Positions 1-5,307 of a DNA stretch of 5,365 nt are shown here, piece by piece. Positions within the stretch are counted from its first letter, which is position 1. Every line of letters starts with the position of its first letter. Both the position numbers and the translations under genes were made by a program. A model generated the notes under the pieces. The model was given only the letters and a program-made list of their open reading frames with translations, did no database searches and was not told the origin of the DNA. Origin of the DNA: an uncultured Eubacteriales bacterium. GTDB taxonomy: Bacteria; Bacillota; Clostridia; Monoglobales; Monoglobaceae. The stretch covers positions 1 through 5,365 of the forward strand of contig CAJLFL010000146.1 in assembly GCA_905205855.1 (NCBI GenBank), in the 5' to 3' direction.

Positions 1-41
1 GGATAAGCTGTAACCTTTTTTCAATTTATCAAAAAAAACAT

Positions 42-69
42 TTGCTTTTTTTTGGATTTGTGGTATAAT
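42..69 (+). promoter_or_regulatory. Candidate sigma-A promoter P1 (extended -10) upstream of yicC
   Basis: A perfect TATAAT at 64-69 is preceded by TGG at 61-63, giving an extended -10 element (TGnTATAAT). The best -35 is weak: TTGCTT at 42-47 with a 16-bp spacer, matching only the TTG half of TTGACA. Extended -10 promoters tolerate a poor -35. Bases 15-40 are A/T tracts (six T at 15-20, eight A at 31-38) that could act as an UP element or bend the DNA. An eight-T run at 46-53 overlaps the end of the -35 and runs into the spacer. Transcription would start near 76 and give a leader of about 75 nt before yicC. This is the best candidate for the main promoter of the yicC-remA-gmk block. Confidence 0.65.
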
Positions 70-114
70 TAAGTGATTAGCCGAAACGGGATTACAGTTA
101 CATTGATTTTGCCG

Positions 115-123
115 TGCTATAAT
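115..123 (+). promoter_or_regulatory. Second extended -10 element (candidate promoter P2) close to yicC
   Basis: TGC followed by a perfect TATAAT (118-123) forms a second extended -10, about 54 bp downstream of the first. No convincing -35 is found at 16-18 bp. The nearest candidates are TTACAG at 92-97 (20-bp spacer) and TTACAT at 98-103 (14-bp spacer). A start near 130 would leave a leader of only about 20 nt that still contains the yicC ribosome binding site at 136-143. It could be a second start site or a chance match. Confidence 0.35.
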
Positions 124-151
124 ATCCGGCTATCCAAAAGGAGTGCTTATA

Positions 152-1027
152 ATGCTTAAAAGTATGACAGGCTTCGGACGCTGCGACGTTCTTTCTGAAG
201 GCTTTCATATACAGATTCAGATTAAATCAGTTAATCACCGCTACAGTGATTTTACCATAAGAACACCGCGCTATTACACTTTCCTTGAGGACACCGTCCG
301 CGCACTGGCTATAGAGCATATAGCCCGCGGCAAGGTTGAAATACAGCTTAATATTGAAAAGGAAATCTCAGATGATAAAATCATCTCTCTTGACCGTCCC
401 GTTGCAGAGGGATATATAAATGCTCTGCGCTCTCTTTCGGAGTACGGCTTAAATGATGATTTATCATTTTCTACCATGTCATCATTCCACGATATTTTTC
501 ATATTGAATATAAAGAAATTGATGAGGATTTGATTACACGTATAGTTACAGACGCTTTCAAAACCGCGGCAGAAGATTTTGATAATATGCGTCTTGCCGA
601 GGGTGTCCGGCTTGAACAAAGTCTGCACAGCCATATAGATACTCTGTGCGCCGAAATCTCTGAAATTGAGCGGCTTTCCCCTCAAACGGTTGAAGCGTAC
701 CGCAACAGGCTCCGTCAAAAGCTTGAGGAGGTTTTAAGTTCTTCCTCTATAGATGAAAGCCGCATTATTACCGAGGCGGCAATATTCGCAGATAAAATTG
801 CCGTTGACGAAGAAACCGTACGCCTGCGTAGTCACATAAAAGCATTTGAGACTGCGCTTTGTACCGATAAACCTATCGGCAAAAAGCTTGATTTTATTGT
901 GCAGGAGATGAACCGCGAAGCAAATACTATTGGTTCAAAGGCAAATGACGCTGCCGTTGTAAAACATGTTGTTGAAATCAAATCCTTGATTGAAAAAATT
1001 CGGGAACAGATTCAAAATATAGAGTAA
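152..1027 (+). CDS. yicC: YicC/YloC family endoribonuclease
   Basis: The 291-aa product matches the YicC/YloC family over its full length, about the usual size. Visible family signatures are SMTGFGR (residues 4-10), SVNHRY (26-31), RGKVE (59-63), MRLAEG (146-151, usually MREAEG), the ADK...EE..RL.SHI region (213-229), and the C-terminal DUF1732 block GKKLDFIVQEMNREANTIGSKAND..VVEIKSLIEKIREQI (243-287). The family was long known only as a stress-related conserved protein. E. coli YicC has since been linked to RNA cleavage, including decay of the small RNA RyhB, so a cytosolic RNase role is inferred here by homology. The start is ATG 152, because AAAAGGAG at 136-143 sits 8 nt upstream. An in-frame GTG at 143 overlaps that binding site and cannot be used. 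It is the first gene of the block and lies 20 bp before remA, the same neighbour as in B. subtilis (yloC). Confidence 0.95.
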   Translation: MLKSMTGFGRCDVLSEGFHIQIQIKSVNHRYSDFTIRTPRYYTFLEDTVRALAIEHIARGKVEIQLNIEKEISDDKIISLDRPVAEGYINALRSLSEYGLNDDLSFSTMSSFHDIFHIEYKEIDEDLITRIVTDAFKTAAEDFDNMRLAEGVRLEQSLHSHIDTLCAEISEIERLSPQTVEAYRNRLRQKLEEVLSSSSIDESRIITEAAIFADKIAVDEETVRLRSHIKAFETALCTDKPIGKKLDFIVQEMNREANTIGSKANDAAVVKHVVEIKSLIEKIREQIQNIE

Positions 1028-1047
1028 TTACAAAGGAGAGTTCCGCT

Positions 1048-1320
1048 ATGAAGCTTATAAACATTGGTTTTGGCAATATTGTTTCAGGCGACAGAGTTAT
1101 CGCTATTGTAAGCCCGGATTCAGCACCGATAAAGCGTATAGTGCAGGAATCAAAGGACAAGGGACTGCTGATAGACGCCACATGTGGCAGAAGAACACGC
1201 GCCGTTATAATGACAGACAGCGACCATGTTATACTTTCGGCTATTCAAACAGAAACAATAGCCGGCCGCGCAGAGCCAAAGGATGATTCAATAAGAGAGG
1301 AAGCCATAGATAATGAATGA
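1048..1320 (+). CDS. remA: RemA family DNA-binding regulator (DUF370)
   Basis: The 90-aa product is almost collinear with B. subtilis RemA (YlzA). It opens with MKLINIGFGNIVSGDR and carries the conserved SPDSAPIKR (22-30), GLLIDATCGRRTRAVI (39-54) and DSDHVILSAIQ (57-67) blocks. In B. subtilis RemA activates biofilm matrix and osmoprotection genes, and related proteins form stacked rings that bind DNA. With a two-residue offset, the functional positions known there (R18, P29, R50, R51) correspond to R16, P27, R48 and R49 here, all conserved. The last 15 or so residues are acidic and variable. The start is set by AAAGGAG at 1032-1038, 9 nt before the ATG. The gene ends inside gmk with an 8-bp overlap. 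The regulatory target in this organism cannot be told from the window. Family assignment is very secure; a biofilm role is only inferred. Confidence 0.95.
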   Translation: MKLINIGFGNIVSGDRVIAIVSPDSAPIKRIVQESKDKGLLIDATCGRRTRAVIMTDSDHVILSAIQTETIAGRAEPKDDSIREEAIDNE

Positions 1321-1870
1321 TAAAGGTAATCTTATTGTTATATCCGGCCCGTCCGGCGTGGGCAAAGGAACAGTCTGTGATATTCTCCTTAAATCCTGTA
1401 AAAACCTTGCTCTTTCAATATCGGCCACCACACGTGCACCACGTGATATTGACGCCGAGGGTGTGACATATTATTTTAAGACAAAACAGGAATTTGAAAA
1501 TATGATTAAACAGAATAAATTTCTGGAATGGGCAAAATATAACGATAACTATTACGGAACACCACTTGAGCCTGTCCGTGAAAAGCTGAAGCAAGGCACA
1601 AATGTTCTGCTTGAAATTGATGTCCAGGGTGCATTAAACGTTAAAAAAATATGTCCGGATGCAGTATATATATTTATTGCGCCCCCGGATATTGAAACTC
1701 TGCATAAGCGCCTAAACAACAGAGGCACCGAAACCCAAGAGGAAATCAGGCGCAGAATAGACTCTGCCGATGCAGAACTTATGCAGCAGGACAAATATGA
1801 CTACGTTGTGATAAACGATAATCTTGATGATGCCGTCAAAGAAATTGAAAATATAATAAACGGCAATTAA
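1313..1870 (+). CDS. gmk: Guanylate kinase
   Basis: This cytosolic enzyme transfers phosphate from ATP to GMP (or dGMP), yielding GDP for GTP and (p)ppGpp pools. The 185-aa protein is slightly shorter than the usual 190-210. The P-loop GPSGVGKGT is at residues 12-20. The GMP-binding signature SISATTRAPR...GVTYYF spans 35-55, with R41 and R44 as the expected GMP-contacting arginines. LEWAKY (71-76), NYYGT (79-83) and LLEIDVQGA (99-107) follow. The lid has R134 of KRL and the arginines of IRRRID (145-150), and YDYVVIND (162-169) is the typical C-terminal strand. All key residues are present. The ATG lies within the last codons of remA (ATGAATGA, where TGA is the remA stop). An AGAGG at 1296-1300 is 12 nt upstream, so translational coupling to remA is likely. 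Confidence 0.97.
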   Translation: MNDKGNLIVISGPSGVGKGTVCDILLKSCKNLALSISATTRAPRDIDAEGVTYYFKTKQEFENMIKQNKFLEWAKYNDNYYGTPLEPVREKLKQGTNVLLEIDVQGALNVKKICPDAVYIFIAPPDIETLHKRLNNRGTETQEEIRRRIDSADAELMQQDKYDYVVINDNLDDAVKEIENIINGN

Positions 1871-1881
1871 ACTAAACTTTT

Positions 1882-1931
1882 GTATGTGTTTATGTCCGCA
1901 GAAACGCATACTTTAAAATAAATCTATGCGG
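1882..1931 (+). promoter_or_regulatory. Two competing hairpins in the gmk-rpoZ gap
   Basis: In RNA, GUAUGUGUUU (1882-1891) pairs over 10 bp, with one G-U wobble, with AAACGCAUAC (1902-1911) around a 10-nt loop. The 3' arm of this hairpin contains CGCATA (1905-1910), which can instead pair with TATGCG (1925-1930) just upstream of the rpoZ ribosome binding site at 1934-1940. The two structures exclude each other. The first hairpin is followed by TTTAAAAT rather than a real T-run, so it is at best a weak terminator, a processing site or an RNA stability element. No good promoter is seen in this gap. Regulatory meaning is inference. Confidence 0.35.
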
Positions 1932-1954
1932 TCAGAAAGGCATTGGTATTTATT

Positions 1955-2269
1955 ATGATGATTTATCCCCCTATAGCAAAGTTAGTAGAAAAAACAGGCA
2001 GCCGATACATTTTGGTTATTGAAGCCGCAAAGCGTGCACGTCAGCTTTCAGAGGGTGCAGAACCGCTGACAAAATGCGACTCTAACAAAGAAGTATCCAT
2101 TGCTACAAATGAAATTTTTGAGGGCAAGCTTGAAGCATTTAAAGCTCCGTCAGATGAATGTGAAGCAGAAGAATGTGACTGCTGCTCTGAAACCGAAGAC
2201 AGCACAGACGAGTCCTCTAAGCCTGTCGCAGACAGCGCCGAGGAAGCTGATAATTCAGATTTAGTATAA
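1955..2269 (+). CDS. rpoZ: DNA-directed RNA polymerase omega subunit
   Basis: Omega binds and stabilises the beta' subunit of RNA polymerase and helps assembly; in some bacteria it forms part of a (p)ppGpp site. The conserved core is clear: MMIYPPIAKLVEKTGSRY (1-18), LVIEAAKRARQL (20-31) with the family's KRARQL motif, and SIATNEIFEGKL (48-59). At 104 aa it is longer than most omegas (60-90 aa). The extra part is a low-complexity acidic tail from about residue 66, with 16 Asp/Glu and one Lys in 39 residues and four cysteines at 69, 74, 76 and 77. The start is not certain. The binding site AGAAAGG (1934-1940) is 14 nt from ATG 1955 and 17 nt from ATG 1958, both longer than ideal, while an in-frame TTG at 1943 is only 2 nt away. 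ATG 1955 gives the usual family N-terminus. The position after gmk is standard; coaBC, which often follows, is missing. Confidence 0.93.
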   Translation: MMIYPPIAKLVEKTGSRYILVIEAAKRARQLSEGAEPLTKCDSNKEVSIATNEIFEGKLEAFKAPSDECEAEECDCCSETEDSTDESSKPVADSAEEADNSDLV

Positions 2270-2274
2270 AAACC

Positions 2275-2326
2275 GCTGCATTAAATTTTCTGTTATTCGG
2301 ATTTTTTAATGCAGCCATATTTTTTT
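2275..2326 (+). terminator. Hairpin plus T-run between rpoZ and priA (terminator or attenuator)
   Basis: GCTGCATTAAA at 2275-2285 pairs perfectly over 11 bp with TTTAATGCAGC at 2305-2315, leaving a 19-nt loop. After four bases (CATA) a run of seven T follows at 2320-2326. The layout is that of a rho-independent terminator, though the stem is AT-rich at its top, the loop is long, and the T-run does not touch the stem. Termination may therefore be partial. It starts 6 bp after the rpoZ stop and ends 18 bp before the priA start codon, so it would reduce read-through from the upstream genes into priA. Confidence 0.6.
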
Positions 2327-2344
2327 ACGGAACAGGAACCTAAA

Positions 2345-4789
2345 ATGATAGCAAATGTAATTCTTACCGACAGTTCGCATGCAATAGACCGCATATTCGA
2401 CTATAAGATTCCAGAGGAGTTTAACGCAAGCGCTGTAATCGGCAGACGTGTTTTGGTCCCCTTCGGAAACCGAAACGCCTCCGCTGAGGGACTTATAGTA
2501 GCTTTAAGCGAAACAAGTGATTATAAACGTTTAAAACCGATTTTGCAATGCCTTGACGAATACCCTATATGCAGTGAAGAAACCGTACGGCTCTGCTTTA
2601 GTATGCAGTCGAGGTATCTTTGCTCCTTTCAGCAGGCATATAAGCTTGTCAAGCCGCCGCATCTTAACACAAATGTGCATAGCTGGCTTGTGTATGTTAA
2701 GGAGTCCGATACAAAGCTTACCAAATCACAAGAGCTTTTGCTGAATACTCTTAAAGAGTTTGACGGAGTTGCAGAACTTGATGAACTTGAGGCACATCTT
2801 AATAAACGGAGTCTTAAACAAAGCGCCTATGCCCTAAAGGACATGGGACTTATTGATATACGCGAAAAGATTGACAGCACTATATCTGTAAAATTTATCA
2901 GAACAGCACAGCTGTGCTGTTCTGTTGAGGAAGGCTATACCGCTGCCGATGAACTGCGAGCAAAACGCTCGCCGGTACAGGCGGATATGCTGCTTACCCT
3001 GTGCGACTGCGGCGATATGCCAACTTATGATTTGGTTGCCGTTTCCGGCGGAAACTATACCTCGCTCCGCGGACTTTGTGACAAGGGCTATATCTGCATA
3101 AACCGCATACCGGCAGAGCGCTCGGCATACAACGAAGAAAAATATGCTCCCTCCTCTGCCTGCACTCCCACGGCTGAACAAAAACCGATTATAGAACACT
3201 TAAAAAAGCTTATCAGCCATAATATGCATGAAGATATACTTTTGCACGGTGTAACCGGAAGCGGAAAAACCGAGGTATTTCTTCAAGCAATTGCATATTG
3301 CATAAAATCAGGCAAGCAGGCAATAATGCTTGTACCCGAAATCTCGCTTACTCCGCAAATGGTGGAGCGCTTTGTCAGCCGCTTCGGCACTTCGGTTGCC
3401 GTTATGCACAGCGGGCTTTCTCAGGGAGAACGCTTTGACCAATGGCACAAGATAAAACGCGGCGAAGTCAACGTAGTTGTCGGAGCAAGAAGTGCAATAT
3501 TCGCTCCGTTTGACAACATAGGTATAATAATCCTGGACGAAGAACACGAAACAAGCTATAAATCCGAAACATCTCCGCGATACCACGCACGCGACATTGC
3601 CGTATGGCGCGGAAAGAAACACGGCGCCCCGGTACTGCTTGCCTCTGCCACACCGTCAATATCATCATACTATCGCGCAAAGCAAGGCTTATATAAGCTT
3701 TTTGAAATGCATAACAGATACAACAACAATCCTTTGCCGCAGGCGCGCATTGTCGATATGCGCAGCGAATTATTTGATTATCACAATTCCTCTGCCATAA
3801 GCATCAGGCTTCAGGATGAATTACGCCGAAACCTCGAAAGAAAAGAAAAAAGTATTCTGTTTTTAAACCGGCGCGGTTATAATACATTTGTATCATGCCG
3901 CGAATGCGGATATGTTATGGAATGTAAAAACTGCAGCATTGCCCTTACATACCATATAAAGACAAATAAACTTGTATGCCACTATTGCGGCTATACTCAT
4001 GACAATGTTGACACTTGCCCGGAGTGCGGCTCTAAATACATTAAATTCTTCGGCACAGGCACTCAAAAAATTGAGGATGAACTTCACAGCCTTTTACCGG
4101 AGGCGCGTATCCTGCGTATGGATTTTGATACAACCTCCGGCAAAGGCGGACACGAGGCGATTCTTGACCGCTTTAAAAACGGAGAAGCCGATATTCTTTT
4201 AGGCACACAGATGGTTACAAAAGGTCTGGACTTTCCGGATGTCACGCTGGTTGGCGTCCTTGCAGCGGATTCTTCATTAAACATTGATGATTACCGTGCA
4301 AACGAAAGAAGCTTTGCGCTTATAACGCAGGTCTGCGGCAGAGCCGGACGCGGTCAGTCCGAGGGGCGTGCAGTAATACAAACCTATCAACCGGAAAACC
4401 AGACAATAAAGCTTGCAAAAGAACAGGACTATACAGGCTTTTATGAAAACGAAATAAAATACCGTAGCCAGATGCTGTATCCGCCGTTTTGCGATATAGT
4501 GTATATATTAACCTCAGGAACTGCTGAAAATGATGTTAAAACCGAAATAACAAATATAAGCGGCATAATCCGCGAAAACATCAAACCCGAAAACAGTCTG
4601 ATAAGCATAATCGGTCCCGCTCCTGCCCCGGTAGCCAAAATAAAAAACAATTTCAGATACCGGATGCTGCTAAAGGTTTCAAGCGCCGGTGTGATTATGC
4701 CATTGCTGCGGTATATCAATGACGCGCATAATGCCGGCGGCGGCAGCACCTCGTTGATTATTGACATAAACACCGGTAATATGTTATAA
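2345..4789 (+). CDS. priA: Primosomal protein N' (replication restart helicase PriA)
   Basis: PriA recognises abandoned replication forks and reloads the replicative helicase; it is a cytosolic superfamily 2 3'-5' DNA helicase. The 814-aa product is near the B. subtilis length. The N-terminal 3'-DNA-binding domain begins MIANVILTDSSHAIDRIFDYKIP and covers about residues 1-100, followed by a winged-helix region to about 270. Helicase motifs are Walker A GVTGSGKT (302-309, K308), VPEISLTPQ (330-338), GARSA (380-384), Walker B DEEH (398-401), ASATPS (433-438), GTQMVTKGLDFP (620-631) and QVCGRAGRG (662-670). The eight zinc-binding cysteines are all present (518, 521, 527, 530, 545, 548, 558, 561), followed by GTGTQKIEDEL (570-580). 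ATG 2345 is chosen because CAGGAA at 2333-2338 lies just upstream and the protein then begins like other PriAs. The longer reading from ATG 2309 would start inside the hairpin arm. The gene contains a 26-bp palindrome and, at its 3' end, the def promoter. Confidence 0.97.
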   Translation: MIANVILTDSSHAIDRIFDYKIPEEFNASAVIGRRVLVPFGNRNASAEGLIVALSETSDYKRLKPILQCLDEYPICSEETVRLCFSMQSRYLCSFQQAYKLVKPPHLNTNVHSWLVYVKESDTKLTKSQELLLNTLKEFDGVAELDELEAHLNKRSLKQSAYALKDMGLIDIREKIDSTISVKFIRTAQLCCSVEEGYTAADELRAKRSPVQADMLLTLCDCGDMPTYDLVAVSGGNYTSLRGLCDKGYICINRIPAERSAYNEEKYAPSSACTPTAEQKPIIEHLKKLISHNMHEDILLHGVTGSGKTEVFLQAIAYCIKSGKQAIMLVPEISLTPQMVERFVSRFGTSVAVMHSGLSQGERFDQWHKIKRGEVNVVVGARSAIFAPFDNIGIIILDEEHETSYKSETSPRYHARDIAVWRGKKHGAPVLLASATPSISSYYRAKQGLYKLFEMHNRYNNNPLPQARIVDMRSELFDYHNSSAISIRLQDELRRNLERKEKSILFLNRRGYNTFVSCRECGYVMECKNCSIALTYHIKTNKLVCHYCGYTHDNVDTCPECGSKYIKFFGTGTQKIEDELHSLLPEARILRMDFDTTSGKGGHEAILDRFKNGEADILLGTQMVTKGLDFPDVTLVGVLAADSSLNIDDYRANERSFALITQVCGRAGRGQSEGRAVIQTYQPENQTIKLAKEQDYTGFYENEIKYRSQMLYPPFCDIVYILTSGTAENDVKTEITNISGIIRENIKPENSLISIIGPAPAPVAKIKNNFRYRMLLKVSSAGVIMPLLRYINDAHNAGGGSTSLIIDINTGNML
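2899..2924. repeat. Perfect 26-bp palindrome inside priA
   Basis: The left arm CAGAACAGCACAG (2899-2911) is directly followed by its exact reverse complement (2912-2924), with no spacer and no mismatch. The flanking bases (T on both sides) do not extend it. It encodes part of residues 185-194 of PriA (IRTAQLCCSV) in the poorly conserved linker of the N-terminal half. As RNA it could form an 11-bp stem with a 4-nt AGCU loop. No T-run follows, so it is not an intrinsic terminator. It may be a binding site for a dimeric protein, an mRNA structure affecting co-translational folding, or chance. No second copy is seen in this window. Confidence 0.75.
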
Positions 4790-4790
4790 T
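4761..4790 (+). promoter_or_regulatory. Consensus sigma-A promoter for def within the priA 3' end
   Basis: TTGACA (4761-4766) and TATAAT (4785-4790) both match the sigma-A consensus exactly, separated by 18 bp, and TG at 4782-4783 adds an extended -10. The promoter lies in the last nine codons of priA; the -10 covers the priA stop codon. Transcription should start at about 4797, giving a leader of roughly 25 nt. A small dyad, ATTCT-AA-AGAAT (4798-4809), lies right at the expected start and could be an operator or chance. def is therefore probably transcribed on its own as well as by read-through from priA. Confidence 0.8.
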
Positions 4791-4821
4791 AAAATATATT
4801 CTAAAGAATTGAAGGGATAAT

Positions 4822-5280
4822 ATGGCTATCAGAAATATACTTAAGGTCGGTGATCCTATACTGACTAAAAAATGCAGAACCGTTGAAAAAATTGACGACA
4901 GAATTCTTACTCTGCTTGACGATATGGCAGATACGCTTTATGAATCCGGCGGCGTCGGACTTGCCGCTCCGCAGGTCGGCGTTCTGCGGCGTGTTGTGGT
5001 TATTGATACCGGTGATTCTCTTTTAGAGCTTATAAATCCGGAAATAATCAGCAGTGAGGGCGAGCAGACCGATGCAGAAGGCTGTCTGAGTTATCCCGGA
5101 AAGTACGGCTATGTTACACGGCCGAATAAAGTCACACTGCGCGCAATGGACAGAAACGGCGACATAAAGGAATATACCGGCGAGGGACTGTTGGCAAGAG
5201 CATTCTGTCACGAAACAGATCACCTTGAAGGTAAAATGTTTATGGAACTTGTGACCGAATGGGTTGAAGATGAAGAATAA
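4822..5280 (+). CDS. def: Peptide deformylase
   Basis: This metalloenzyme removes the formyl group from the N-terminal methionine of new proteins at the ribosome, before methionine aminopeptidase acts. The 152-aa protein has the length and layout of a type 1 deformylase. The three signature motifs are intact: GVGLAAPQ (44-51), EGCLS (86-90) and HETDHLEG (130-137). C88, H130 and H134 are the metal ligands and E131 the catalytic base; Q51 is the conserved oxyanion glutamine. The ATG is supported by AAGGGA at 4812-4817, with a rather short gap. It lies 32 bp after priA, the usual neighbour, and has a consensus promoter of its own at 4761-4790. fmt, which encodes the methionyl-tRNA formyltransferase that creates its substrate and usually follows, is not found downstream; a convergent gene lies there instead. 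Confidence 0.97.
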   Translation: MAIRNILKVGDPILTKKCRTVEKIDDRILTLLDDMADTLYESGGVGLAAPQVGVLRRVVVIDTGDSLLELINPEIISSEGEQTDAEGCLSYPGKYGYVTRPNKVTLRAMDRNGDIKEYTGEGLLARAFCHETDHLEGKMFMELVTEWVEDEE

Positions 5281-5307
5281 AAAATGCTGCCGTTACGGCA
5301 GCATTTT
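5281..5307. terminator. Bidirectional terminator between def and the convergent gene
   Basis: A perfect inverted repeat has 12-bp arms: AAAATGCTGCCG at 5281-5292 and its complement at 5296-5307, with a TTA loop. On the plus strand the stem ends in TTTT, followed by CTATATT; on the minus strand it ends in six T followed by ATTC. It therefore fits an intrinsic terminator in both directions, with the better T-run for the minus-strand gene. It fills exactly the 27 bp between the def stop codon (5278-5280) and the stop codon of the opposite gene (5308-5310). Confidence 0.9.

Noticed and set aside
30..54. A8 and T8 tracts forming an inverted repeat, considered as the terminator of an upstream gene
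   Set aside because: The stem is almost pure A-T and too weak as RNA. It is better explained as A-tract DNA of the promoter region. Bases 1-13 could hold the end of an upstream gene (..DKL, TAA), but this is too short to support.
143..151. In-frame GTG 143 as the start of yicC, adding MLI
   Set aside because: It overlaps the AAAAGGAG binding site at 136-143; ATG 152 has ideal spacing and gives the usual MxxSMTGFGR start.
1431..1445. Two CACGTG hexamers 3 bp apart in gmk
   Set aside because: They arise from codons of the conserved TRAPR GMP-binding signature; no sign of a regulatory role.
2309..2344. In-frame ATG 2309 as the priA start, adding 12 residues
   Set aside because: It lies in the 3' arm of the hairpin, has no ribosome binding site and adds residues not typical of PriA. 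ATG 2345 has CAGGAA upstream and gives the family N-terminus.
3510..3528. TTGACA (3510-3515) and TATAAT (3523-3528) inside priA
   Set aside because: The spacer is only 7 bp, which is not usable by sigma-A RNA polymerase; the codons belong to the conserved region before the DEEH motif.
2834..3622. Minus-strand open frames of 121 and 104 codons (2834-3199 and 3308-3622) opposite priA
   Set aside because: They lie wholly opposite conserved PriA coding sequence, have low-complexity or Cys/Arg-rich translations without recognisable domains, and lack clear binding sites.
3684..3703. Hairpin around GCTTATATAAGC followed by five T inside priA, resembling a terminator
   Set aside because: The stem is short and AT-rich, lies in helicase coding sequence, and termination here would destroy priA.
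4441..4773. Minus-strand frame of 110 codons opposite the priA 3' end
   Set aside because: It is a shadow of priA codon usage; its hydrophobic translation has no recognisable family.
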